From: Micrasema longulum
Lineage: Eukaryota; Arthropoda; Insecta; Trichoptera; Brachycentridae
NCBI GenBank assembly: GCA_022494885.1
Contig: JAGVSM010001184.1
Coordinates: 1-64,000, forward strand
Direction of reading: 5' to 3'
DNA length: 64,000 nt
Part shown: in pieces, positions 11,320-21,899 of the stretch
Position numbering within the stretch: the first letter of the stretch is position 1
Layout: each line of letters starts with the position of its first letter
The notes under the pieces: model-generated
Database searches by the model: none
Told to the model about the DNA's origin: nothing
Seen by the model: the letters and a program-made list of their open reading frames with translations, nothing else
Position numbers and translations under genes: made by a program

Positions 11320-12560
11320 GTACATATTTATCATATAAGATTAGGACCATAGGAACTGAGATTTTCTGATTCACTTGGCTAGATGTAGCGACTCCATGAA
11401 GACACATTAGCTAAGTAATGATGATGCGCGTGTACGTAATTGTAGTAATCGAGAATAAATTGAATTATCCAATTTGCATAACAGCAAATTACACGTCATA
11501 AAAATATATGTACCACTGAATTGAATCGTTACCCATTACAGAATACTTTTTTGTTATGCTCATTAATATTTAAGTAATTTACCGTAAAGCAGGGATCTAA
11601 AAAAATCATATGAACGTGCTTTGTGTCATTTAACAATAAATCTGAAGTGAAGGATTGATATTTTTACATTGAAGTAAAATAAGCTCGAAATACGCTACAT
11701 TTGGTTTACCAATGTAGTGCCCTATGCACCACTAGGCGCGGAAAGGGGAATGATTATCTGTTATTTAATATCTACCCTTCCGAAACATGAACCTAATGGT
11801 AAAGTATAGGATTTTTTTATGTGTAAATATTGGCGTTCTTATAATTAAACTGAAATATTTCGATACAGGTCTTATAATGTAATCTGGATGGTGTTATGCA
11901 AAAATGTATTAAGCAACACCAACCTCCAACTGAGATAATTGTACTTACCTATCAGGCGCATTTTTAAAAAAAACATGATTAATTATTTAGCTTGGCTATT
12001 GATACATAAAAAATACATAATAGAACAAAAACGGTGATAAAATTTTAATGGTTATTATTTTTTTAATATAAAGATTTATGAACCATGCGGGATAATGTAT
12101 TTTTACAAAACGTTTGTAATAAAATAAACGCAAAAATATTTTAAACTTAATGTTACTTCCCAAAAAAAAAGTACAAAATTAAAATTTTTATCTTTTGTTA
12201 AACGCGAAATTATCAAAATGTATATTTTATTGTGATGGATAATTTTGAGTAAAAGAATAAATAAAATTGAAATTAAAGCTTCATGTTCTAAACCTGACAT
12301 TAAAAATACCTGGGGATTTACTTCCAATATAAATCCCCAAATTACAAAAAGTTAGTTGACAAAGAAAACTTGTCGGCAATTTTGGCAAAGAAAGCGTCTT
12401 TGGGTTAACACATTTTTGCAATATTATTATCACGTTGGCCATATATTGATCTGAATACACAACAATGTATAAAGCGTCTTAAATCAGCGTTACATTGTTT
12501 TTAATCCAACATATCGAGGTATTACAGAGAATTTGTACGTTCGAACTCATCAAAATATTT
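11320..12560. other. AT-rich DNA with a short SINE scrap
   Basis: Apart from 11,703-11,755, which matches the SINE 3' end in plus orientation (ACCAATGTAGTGCCC, GCGGAAAGGGG), I see nothing identifiable. No open frame has recognisable similarity. Confidence 0.5.
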
Positions 12561-12570
12561 TTTCAAAGAA

Positions 12571-12624
12571 AGAATATCACCATTTATCTTTTTTGGGAAA
12601 AGAATATCACCATTTATCTTTTTT
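12571..12624. repeat. Short tandem duplication, 30-bp period
   Basis: A 24-base unit beginning AGAATATCACCATTTATC occurs at 12,571-12,594 and again at 12,601-12,624, identical in both. A partial third match follows at 12,655. Probably replication slippage. 12,720-13,320 has no identifiable feature. Confidence 0.85.
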
Positions 12625-13327
12625 ATACGCACTATCTACCTACGCACCTATTGAAAGAATATCACTTTCGGATCAAGATTCTGACACTTTTTTTCGATTT
12701 TGCGGCTTGATACATTTTGCATAACCAACCAAATAAGGTCGTTATTTCGAATTGATGAGGAGAAGTCCGAATTCATCTTTGCGATTTAAGTGAAAATCAC
12801 CAATGTTGGATTGTAATCCTACAATAATTATCAAGTACTTTTCAAAAGACGACTTCCTCGGTACTTTTGCTAGCCTTCTTCATTAGATTCGTAACATGCG
12901 TATTAATTAGGAGCTCTAAAGGAGGAAGTTGCTTACGGCACACGCGGAATAGTAAATGATTAGTATCGTGAATGCAGAACAAAATACCGCCCGCGGTAGG
13001 GCATTTGTAAAGGTAATAGGTATTTAAAAGAATGCAAGCCTTACCTTATTAATTATTAATTTCACCGGACGGAAATCAAATTTCGTGTTTGATTAGAAAG
13101 CGGAGAACGAAACGTATCGAACATAATAGAAAAATACAAAACAAATAATATTGCAAGACATCCTGCCGAAATTACAAGGGCTACGTTATTTCAAACGAAT
13201 CGATTTTATGTACCCACCTATATTCAAATCATTCAATAATTTTTTTTTTTTAAAATCATCAAATAGTAATATTACTTTGCTAATTTTATAAGCACCTAAT
13301 ATTACTAGCTTTATAAGGCAATGCATT

Positions 13328-13430
13328 TACACGGCGTTCGCAGGGCCTTTGGCATGGAATACTCTCCTAGCAGAAGTGCAAAACTGAGAGAAAGAAGAAA
13401 CGTTTTGTTGAAAACTTAAAACCCACCAGG
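13328..13430 (+). pseudogene. LINE C-terminal scrap (CR1/L2-like)
   Basis: The plus-strand frame from 13,328 reads YTAFAGPLAWNTLLAEVQN, then after a stop EKEETF and a KLKT motif. This is the VAGPLAWNSLP...FK..LKT signature near the end of CR1/L2-type LINE proteins. About 30 residues survive, with two stops. A MITE abuts it at 13,431. Confidence 0.55.
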
Positions 13431-13526
13431 GCTGGTATTCCAAAAGCTTATTATCTTGCGTATTTATATACAAAATACACGAGAAAAACCGTTTTCTCGT
13501 GCCGCGAGAGTAGTTATGATTCGACC
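13431..13526. mobile_element. Small palindromic MITE with CACGAGAAAA hairpin
   Basis: The left end GCTGGTATTCCAAAAG and right end GCCGCGAGAGTAGTTATG form imperfect inverted repeats. In the centre is a 24-base hairpin CACGAGAAAA...TTTTCTCGTG (13,478-13,501). A second member at 45,827-45,932 has the same hairpin and ends, and diverged members lie at 47.3-48.1 kb. Confidence 0.65.
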
Positions 13527-13860
13527 GCCGCTACCCCCTGGACTTGGAACACGGATACTCTCTGGATTGGATTTTGGACCCGGGATAACTTGGACCCTTG
13601 GCTACTTCCCCGGAATATACACGCCGTTCCCGCCGACGGAGCGATACCGGCTTTACAAACCAGCTGCCTGCTTAAGGATTGCGGCCGCCAGTGCTACTTA
13701 CTAGCGACCCCGCAAGGGTCTCTAGGCACCGATACCTCCCCAGGAGCTTATCGGTCGCCGGCCGCGGCTGCTCTACGCCCGGCCATTCTGCGGTGATACC
13801 TGCACATATAGTATACAGTTCTTGTGACGGGCGCGATCGCTACGGGAGAGAGTGACCCAC
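13527..13860. other. GC-rich island, unidentified
   Basis: About 330 bp of clearly GC-rich DNA with many CpG, abruptly bounded by AT-rich sequence. Open frames of about 70-80 codons cross it on the plus strand, with proline-rich translation, and no family I recognise. It could be inserted DNA of different base composition, such as a retrotransposon 5' region, or a regulatory element. Confidence 0.4.
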
Positions 13861-13889
13861 CTCGTCTGTTACACATAGAATATGGACAC

Positions 13890-14287
13890 AATTTTTTTTC
13901 TAAACATGTTCAATTAGAGGTCACCGACGAAGACACTTTAAGTTTTCATACAAATATACACATTTTCGTACAAAAATATTGATTTTACTTTATACCGCTT
14001 CGATATATACTGATGAAAGCATTTTGTTACTATCCCCCAGGCCCAGTATTACAACCGAGAGATAATATTTATCTTCATTTTTTTTACAAAGTAAAATGAA
14101 GTTTTCAGTATAAAAGATTTCTTTTTTTTATGCATTTTTTTCTAAACATGTTTAAATACAGGTTACCGACAAATATACTTTTATTTTTATACAAATATAC
14201 ACTTTGTCGTACTCAATATTGATTTTACTTTTTACCGTCCCGATGTGTACAGATAAAGACAGCGTTTGTAATCGCGGCCCTGAGCCC
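13890..14287. repeat. Two-copy tandem repeat, ~242-bp period
   Basis: Copy 1 (13,890-14,045) and copy 2 (14,132-14,287) share TTTTTTTCTAAACATGTT, ACAAATATACAC, TATTGATTTTACTTT and the GTACCGATAAAG-like end, diverged by roughly 25%. A two-unit remnant of a satellite-like array or of a duplicated element end. Confidence 0.7.
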
Positions 14288-14412
14288 TTATTTTGTTTAA
14301 AAAAAATCGTATTATTTTATTTATTATTTATTTTTCTTTTTATTGAGACCATATTTTTATAGTCAAAATTCAGGGGCAAGATGGTGGGGAGCGGGCGCAG
14401 CGGGTCGTAAGC

Positions 14413-14443
14413 AGCAAGATCTATAAATCTTGTGGATCTTGCT
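14413..14443. other. Short hairpin AGCAAGATC / GATCTTGCT
   Basis: Nine perfect base pairs around a 13-base loop, which itself contains ATCTTG and so allows an alternative fold. No function evident. Confidence 0.5.
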
Positions 14444-14539
14444 ACTGACGGCGTTCTTAAAATGAAACTAATTTAGCATAAAATTTAGGTCATCTGGACG
14501 AAAGGAAAATAAGAAAATCCAGAGCTGGCTAGGAAAGCT

Positions 14540-14811
14540 TTAGAAAAATTATTAGTGCTATTTGCCACACCCTACCTATGTGAGCTAACGTTCTCTTCAA
14601 AAGTGGACATAAAAAATAAAGAGATATACGACTCCAATTAGAAAGTAATTTGATTATTTGCGTCTTAAAAAGAATCACGATTCGAAATAGCCACAGCATT
14701 CTCACAGAAATTATTTTATTTTTACTGTATGGTATGACATAAAAAGCTTGCCCTCCAAGCAATCCTTTGTAACCCCCCTGGGGGTCGCGACCCACATACT
14801 GAGAAACACTG
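14540..14811 (+). pseudogene. hAT transposase C-terminus and terminal repeat
   Basis: The frame from 14,540 reads LEKLLVLFATPYLCELTFSS then KVDIKNKEIYDSN before a stop. This is the hAT dimerisation signature (FATTYLCE..FS....IKTK.R). About 140 bp further on is CCCCTGGGGGTCGCGACCC, ending GAGAAACACTG at 14,811; read from the other strand this is a CAGTGTTTCTC terminus with the CGCGACCC block common in hAT elements. The left end was not found, so this is a 3' relic. In intact elements the protein cuts and reinserts the transposon. Confidence 0.7.
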
Positions 14812-14819
14812 CATTAAAT

Positions 14820-15480
14820 CGAAAAGTTTCATTTATTATTTTGAAGTGAAATGAAAATCAATATTCAAAGAATCACTAAAGGTATTAAATCACGAAAATG
14901 ATGTTATTTAAGCTATTCATAGTAATAAGATAATACACTGTTGATTTAGTGGCTTATTAGAGAAACATTTATGAAAGTTCGAAAATGAGTCAAGCATTGT
15001 CACCATTCTGTAGAAGGTTTTCGGCGTTTTTTTTTTGTGGCAGTTCACATTAAACTGTAAACTTAACTTAAATCTAATTTTTCAGCCTTGTAACTAATAA
15101 ACTGAAAAGTCGATATTCCATAATAATACATACATGCATTTATTTTATGTTACGAATTATCGACTTTGATAAACAATAACGGATAATAAACAGCTAGCCT
15201 AGGTGTAAATCTGAAATGACTCAAATTAAACGAAATAATAGTCACCATTATGAAAAACGAATTCCATGGTGAACTGTTAAATGGGAAATAATTATTATTG
15301 TCCCCAGCCGACAACTTAAATTATCGAGAGAACAAACGTATAATTTTCTATTGCCGCGGAAATGGCATTATTCAAACATCCATGGATGAAAGAATAACGC
15401 AGTACCACATATCGAGGAAAAAAATACAAATTACATGATAGAAGAGGAATTAATGTTTTATTATTTTAAATCGAGTACAG
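14820..15480. other. AT-rich DNA, nothing identified
   Basis: No repeat, open frame or structural RNA that I can support in this stretch. Confidence 0.5.
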
Positions 15481-15484
15481 TGTA

Positions 15485-15925
15485 TTTGTATTTATTTTTA
15501 TTTTTTTTGACACTTTATATACATATACAATAAATATACATATAAGGACGGGCATATTGCCTTAAGGCAATTTCTTCCTACCTACCCAAACCGTTCAGTT
15601 TGAGAAAATTATAAATACATGGACATATTGAATCTTACAATTTTATACAAAAATTAAAAGCAAAGATTAACAAAAATAAATATATATATTAAAATAACAC
15701 TATACTATGAAGAGAGGAGAGGGGATGGGAAGGAAAGAAGAAGGATAAAGGAACAATTTAAATATTTAGATAGTGACATTTCAATCTTGACTTAAATGTA
15801 AATAAAGAAGGGGCGTCTCTAACATTAGTGGGTAGATTATTCCACAATCGAGCGGCTACTACTGTGAAAATTTGTACTTTGCTGATCAAACGAAAATCAT
15901 AATAACGTTTTTTTTAGAACAATAA
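15485..15925 (-). pseudogene. CR1/L2-like LINE 3' end
   Basis: The minus-strand translation near 15,790-15,890 reads VQIFTVVAARLWNNLPTNVR then DAPSLFTFKSRLKCHYLNI, the typical end of CR1/L2-type proteins. A 3' untranslated part rich in GGAGAGGGG-type purines follows, then AAGGCAATATGCCCG and an A-rich end at 15,485-15,510. The element is heavily 5'-truncated. Only the C-terminus remains, so no enzyme activity is encoded. Confidence 0.7.
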
Positions 15926-15991
15926 AAGCTACTAGCAACACTGACATAGACACATAAAACAAAAAGGTGGTATAAAAATGTAAAAGAAATT

Positions 15992-16178
15992 ATTTTTTTT
16001 TGCGGACATTGTCCATTTATACAATTCATAGGGCATTAATATTAAAAGATAAGAATAGATAAAACATTAAAAAATAAGAAAAGAAGCATTGACAAACATA
16101 AGGGACATCAATACAAGATCTGGACTATTTATTTAGTGCTCGTTTAAATCGTGGTAAACTCAAACCAAAAAAGTCCAG
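15992..16178 (-). repeat. LINE 3' end, same family as 49.86-50.0 kb
   Basis: The minus strand reads CTGGACTTTTTTGGTTTGAG, TTTAAACGAGCACTAAA and CAGATCTTGTATTGATGTCC, closely matching the plus strand at 49,876-49,990. In frame this is the FKRAL....SRSC end of a LINE protein followed by its untranslated tail. 16,180-16,470 shows nothing else. Confidence 0.65.
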
Positions 16179-16477
16179 TTCACACATTTCAACACAGTAC
16201 AATACGACTATTTCATGAGTAATTCACGTGTATTTATATGCTGTAATTTCGCTTTTATTCAAATAGAATGTTAGGTTTTTTAAAATTCATTAAACAATAA
16301 TTGTTCCATTACTTTACTTTTAATATCAAACTCAATAAATCGGGGAACTCAATGCCATTGAAATTGAGATAATATTTACGTTACATATTATATTTTTTAA
16401 AACTGCACTTTTATAAAACGTAATTATGAATATAGACAGATACAGTGTGTTCGAGTGTAAAATAACTTTTTATTATT

Positions 16478-16531
16478 GTGTTAGTGCCTGTCGATGAACC
16501 AAATACAAATTTAGTTTGTGTTAGTAGGCAC
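16478..16531. repeat. Short GTGCCT...AGGCAC repeat
   Basis: GTGTTAGTGCCT, TCGATGAACC and TTTGTGTTAGTAGGCAC recur at 18,977-19,034 with small differences. The ends are inverted (GTGCCT/AGGCAC), so this may be a very short MITE or the arm of a larger one; the adjoining MITE right arm begins at 16,532. Confidence 0.5.
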
Positions 16532-16627
16532 GAGAGCGGAATATGGTTTTGATTGCGTAGGAATGAGATGGATATATGTCAAACGAACGAACTTACGAAA
16601 CGAAATTTGTTACAGAATAAGCCTGCT
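16532..16627. mobile_element. Right half of a MITE also found at 52.2 kb
   Basis: GAACTTACGAAACGAAATT, ACAGAATAAGCCTGCTG and GAATGAGATGGATATATG match the right half of the complete element at 52,195-52,345. The left arm is missing here, replaced by the GTGCCT repeat. Confidence 0.65.
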
Positions 16628-16629
16628 GT

Positions 16630-18970
16630 TTATTATTAATTGGTAGTATCGGTAAGGGTGCAACATGTTATCCGTGTATTCCAAAATCCATGTCTACAGC
16701 GCATTTTCTACGTTGCGTTCGTTCGGTGCAAAGAACGGGAAAGCGTTCGGACGGAACAAGAACTCCAATCGGAATGTCAGGTTGGTTGGTACTGACGCAC
16801 AATGGGACAAATAATATCACCCGTGGCCATTCTGTGGAAAATAATATCATACCGCGCACAATGCACGGAGGTAGGTACATGAGAACTGTGAGCTAGAACA
16901 AGCGGGAACAAATTGCTGTGGAAGAATTATGGATGATTGATCAGAGATGATCAACATTGTGAGCGATCCAAAAAAATGCTCCACTCTAAGAGGTAAAATT
17001 GAAGAAGTGGTTATGGGTTTCCGCGGTCATTAAACTTATTTTTTACGTTGTAAAATCCGCAGTGATATAAAATTATGATACAATGCAAATTCGACACTTG
17101 TGCAATACCCGCTGTATAGTTGATTCTTGTTTAGTATTTTTTTTATATTTATCGTGAGAATTAACGTATAAAAAAAGTTAAATAAAGTTATGTATACGTT
17201 GCGTAATTGGCTGGGAGAGAGATATTTTCCATATTATAATATTATTGTAGTATAAAAATATAAATGTTTTTTTGCTACTCGTACCGAGGTGTTAATCCAT
17301 CTATTTGAACATATGATTGCGGGTGAATATTTTCATGTATTATTATTTATTAACAATGAGGAACTTCAGTCCTACGGGAAATGGATACAAAAAATGTTTT
17401 CTTGAGTGAGGTAAAAATTAGAGCATCAAATTGTACGGCAAAGTTTCTTGAAAATGTACGAAAAAAGTTATAAAAAATATTTTAATGAAATTGAAGGACG
17501 TCACTGATTCGTATGAATCAACCAATGCTAAGAGAGTTATGGGAGATTTCCGGTTTGCTTGCCGTGAATTGGCAGAATTGACAGAGAATAAACGGAGAAG
17601 AACCGCTGACGTCACACGCAGTTATTTCAGAAATACAAAACTTTAAGAAAAATCATAGCGCCGATAATACGATATATAAAATTTGAAAAAAAAACGTTGG
17701 CTTGGATTAATAGTTTATTAACAAATAAAAAAAAAACACTAAACTTACTGATTGTATTTTTTTTACTACTGTATGCTTTGGACTTTGTATTTGGATCCGT
17801 TTTCTGCTTTTAAAGTAAAATGTTGAATTTATCGAATGTTTGAGCACTCAATAACAAATTGGTTGAAAAGCGGTTTATCGGGACATAGTATATTTTTTGT
17901 AAAAAGACTAGAAAATTATTTTTTTTCTAATTAAAGGCTTCTGAATCGCAAATAAACAAAAACAGCAAATATACAAAAATTTACCTGTTTCGGGAGATCA
18001 ATTGATTTTTTAATCATTTCCTTTCATTTGACAGAAATTTCTCAGGAAACGATAAATTATATATTTTCCTTTAATTTTGGCAACGTGTTACCGGGAAGCG
18101 ACCATTTTTAATGAGACTTTAGAAACAATGTTGTGTTGGCTGAATATCAATTTCATCCATCTAATGAAGTTTGAAACTTGTACAAACATGCCGAGATTTG
18201 AGGCTTGCCAGGAAGCATTTTGGAGACCTAATATCCCTGTGTTCGCTGTTTCACTCGTTCCGCCCACATCATGAGACGTTCGTTAATGCAGTGTACTATT
18301 ACAGGATCTTGATACAATGAATACTCAAGACTATCTACATGTTGTGGAGATGCCGTAGATTATTCGAGGTCTCAGTAAAATGTCACAAGTATTCACAAGA
18401 CGAGGTGTCGATTAGCGCTGGGATTTATTAAGTTGTTCCCCCATTCTACAGCATTTAGAACATTAAGAACTCTTACTTAATCTTCATACACCCATGGTTT
18501 GCCATCCCCTGCCTAACATATGTTAACAAATTAATAACGGTTATAATATGTGAAAATACAATGTTCGCGAAAATGTAAAAAAAATAACTTCATTTTACGA
18601 TCAAATCAGCGGGTGTTTTATGGTGCGAACAGTGAGACCGGGAGCTCAGATGATAAAACCGACAATTAAAGTGTCCCATACAAAGTTCACGTGTATATGC
18701 AATATGATACGAATAATTATTGAAAAGTGAAAGAGGTGTTATTGTGTGGAGAGCGTGCAGAGGAAATACCATGTAGATAATTTTAGAATAATGCGCATTG
18801 TAGGTGTACCTTTGCTATTTATTTTATAGTCCCGTAGATATGCACTATGATAATTTTATGTACATACATCTATCTATTAGACAGCAACAAAACATTATTA
18901 TGGCAATTTCGCACATAAAATAATTAAAGCGGCATTTAAATAGTGCGTTCGATTGTTTAAAAGCCTATAG
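16630..18970. other. Mostly unassigned DNA
   Basis: 16,680-16,900 is GC-richer with overlapping frames of about 70 codons on both strands, and 17,452-17,646 is open on the plus strand with a charged, coding-like translation. Neither resembles a family I know. The remainder is AT-rich with no repeat I recognise. Confidence 0.4.
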
Positions 18971-18976
18971 TAATGT

Positions 18977-19034
18977 ATTAGTGCCTCTCGGTGAACCGAG
19001 TAAACATAAAAATTTCGTTTGTGTTGGTAGGCAC
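18977..19034. repeat. Second copy of the GTGCCT...AGGCAC repeat
   Basis: It matches 16,478-16,531: TTAGTGCCTCTCGGTGAACC and TTTCGTTTGTGTTGGTAGGC. No MITE arm follows here, showing the unit moves or persists independently. Confidence 0.5.
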
Positions 19035-19039
19035 ACTGG

Positions 19040-20450
19040 AACGATTCCTATGAAAACTTAATGCTACGCACACATAAAGCAGGGGGTATTGAAATTTTGA
19101 ATGGACTGTAAGTAAATTAGAATGCGCATACATTTACTTAATATTTTACTTATAAATATAAATATTTTACAAATAAATATTAAATAAAGTTAGCTGCTAG
19201 CTATCTTTGGGCTAACTGTTCCTAAATATTGTAATAAATATGCCAAGGACACTGCAATATAGTACATCTAAAATATGTAACATGTTACCAAACAACGTTA
19301 ATAATAATGAATTAAATACATGAGTGAGACGTATGCTCAAATCATGGCTAATATATATATATATATATTTTTTTTAATGATAGTCTTAATTTTAGATAAA
19401 ATATGGTATAATTTATTTGAAATCTTCAAGTACAAATAATAAGTACTTTGGCGGACTTATTGCTAAAAGCAATATCTTCCAGCCAACCAAAAATCATATT
19501 GGTCAAAAATTTGTACTTAAAAATAGCAACATAAGCTAAAACATAATTAATTAAAAATAACAGCTGTTTTTTATGTAATTGTATGTAAAGAAAATTACAA
19601 TTAATGAAGGTTAAATACATAATAGTGAAAAAAATAAGAACCTGCTGACGAATTGCATGCTTGCAATTCAACAGGACTTAAATTTTAAGATTATTTTGTA
19701 AATAACCTTTGAAAAAAAAAAGTTAATTTTTATGTATTTCCACTCTTTTCATATTCAGTACGGTATTGTGAATAATATGATGATAATAAATGACTAAGTA
19801 CTGAGAGTAATCAAAGTTGAATCAACTCAATATTCATCACGTTCCTAGAAAACAATAGTCTAAATTTCAGTATCCACTTGAATGCTTTTGAATCACTTCG
19901 AAGAATTTTGTGTACAAACATTATCCAGAACAAATTGTCGTAAAATGACACGTCAGAATTAAAATAATTGTAATTGTGAGATTTTCTCGAAAAGAATGTC
20001 GTGTCACCTAATTCGATACTTTTTAATGACAACAATGACAGATTTGTGTTTATATTCAATTCGCCAGTGTCCGTATTTTACAAGTTTTTGATACTCGTTG
20101 ATGAATAATCATTCTTCCCTTAAATTTTCGAATTTTAGGACCAACCGTGTCTATTAGTGAAAATGATATTCCGAAACCCACTAGAGAACAATTTCAAATT
20201 AAAAAGTTGTCAAAATCAAATAAAATATTTTAGGTGTATAATTTTAAGGCGTGTTTATTAGTAGTATTTTTTCCATGAATTTGTTTTTATTTGTATTTTA
20301 ATTTATTTGATAATCACACAAAATATTGTACTGCCAAGAGTAACATGCAACTTATTTTGGAACTGAGCATAGTTAAATAAAAGGTAAAGTAATACAATAC
20401 ATAACACCGAAATAATATTACAGAATATAAGTATTACAACAGTGTTTTAG
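19040..20450. other. AT-rich DNA, includes (TA)n run
   Basis: A pure TA microsatellite lies at about 19,351-19,370. I see no gene or mobile element in the rest. Confidence 0.5.
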
Positions 20451-20452
20451 TG

Positions 20453-20785
20453 TATGTCCAAATGTTTGTAGACAGGCTGGATTTCCTCCCTGGGGAGTTA
20501 TTAAGATCAAAATTTGTTGCAGCAGAGAGAGAAAACATTTTTGAGAAGGAAATATGAAAGTCTCGACATTTACAGGGCTTATGACCTGTCACTGGCTTAA
20601 AGTCTTAAATGATCGTGTTTATGAATATATTGTATAGTACCATTATTTTGTTGCCCTTGTTTGTCTTTGCTATAAAGTTTCATGTTCTTTCTGTTCAATT
20701 TCTTGTACATATGTTTCTTCATATAGCTGTTGTAATTGGTTTAGGCCATATACATAATAAATAAATCAATTTAATAAACAAACAA
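20453..20785 (+). repeat. Member of the TGTCCAAATGTTTGTAGACA repeat family
   Basis: 20,453-20,509 carries TGTCCAAATGTTTGTAGACA and ATTTCCTCCCTGGGGAG; 20,514-20,596 carries TTGTTGCAGCAGAGAG and TTTACAGGGCTTATGACC. The same two blocks occur at 29.83-29.97 kb with the first block inverted and on the other side, which implies a full-length unit with inverted ends. 20,600-20,785 ends in TTTAGGCCATATACATAATA and AAT-rich tail, like a LINE 3' end. Other members are at 40.5 and 51.4 kb. Confidence 0.55.
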
Positions 20786-20789
20786 ACCT

Positions 20790-21590
20790 TTTTTTAAATT
20801 TGGGACAAATCAATTTCTGAATGTTTGCTCCACACTAGTGGTAACCCTAATGATATAAATACTTTTTTAACATGTAAAGCATTCCATTTTTCAACATGTA
20901 AATAACAATCAGAATATTGAACAGAATTCTTTTTTTACTATCCAGGATATTTGATATGTCTAACATAAAATTATTTTTTGTTTATTGACTTCGTTTCTTT
21001 ATTCTCCATTGCCATGTTCTGTGTAACTTAATTTTTTTAAAACTCTGCATCGTTTCTAAAAAACAGGACAGGCGTAGTGGAATAGTTAATTTTTAACCAT
21101 TTTAATTTTCCGTTAACATTACTACGTTGATCTCATTTTAAACTGGTAAATTACATATTTTTATTTTAAAATATCAAAACTAGAAAACATAGAATTCTGA
21201 TAGTGTAACTCGAATAGGAAAAATATTTGTTAAACTTGTAACCTTGCGAGTAGATGCTATTGTTGAGAAAAAGTCATTCAATTATTCGTTGTGATACAAT
21301 CCGCCTACAAGTATTTGTAATTAACTCCGGCGCTAGGAGGTACCGATTTCAGAATTGTCTTAATTAACCTATAGTGTGTTCTGTTATATAAACACGTACT
21401 CGGGACTTATTGTCGTTCAATTACCTATGAGTCGCAATTAGTGTACTGGCCACTAATTGTAAATTACTGCCAAGCATCTTATATTTTCAGAAAACATTAT
21501 GGACATAGAGGACAGGAAAATTGACAATAATTATTTAGTACACGGTGTTTAAGAAATTCTAAAAAGACGCCAATCTTTTATAAGTACATG
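20790..21590. other. AT-rich DNA, nothing identified
   Basis: No open frame, repeat or RNA structure I can support. Confidence 0.5.
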
Positions 21591-21880
21591 GTATCCAAAA
21601 TAGAGCAATGAGAGTTATCCTGAAAAAAGGCAAATTTAATATGGTTGAGATTTATTTGCACTGCAATAAAACAAGCCACGAATGTTATCTACTTTGAGAT
21701 ATTTTAATTAAATAAAGTGCATCCTAAAAAACACTATTTCATTTGATGTTGCATCGCAGTATCATACAAATCAAGGTCTTAAAAGAGATTGGATAGTAAT
21801 AAAATTAAAGCATTTTGACCATGTTCATGATTCATATTTCCGTCAATCGTTAATAACATAATAATAAGATATATGAGCCC
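21590..21880 (+). pseudogene. LINE RT C-terminal fragment
   Basis: The frame from 21,596 reads QNRAMRVILKKGKFNMVEIY and then LHCNKTSHECYLL, the region after the palm of CR1/Jockey-type reverse transcriptases (LQNKAMRIILK.....). Stops follow. A partner with the same motif is the minus-strand fragment at 35.08-35.53 kb. An ATTGCAGGTGAAGTGA motif resembling the MITE end at 36.36 kb lies just beyond (21,881). Confidence 0.6.
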
Positions 21881-21899
21881 ATTGCAGGTGAAGTGATCC

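Noticed and set aside
16668..16896. 68-70-codon frames on both strands
   Set aside because: Mutual shadows in a GC-richer patch; no domain seen.
17452..17646. Possible small exon with a charged translation (plus strand)
   Set aside because: No similarity known to me, no clear splice sites, and the opposite strand is equally open.
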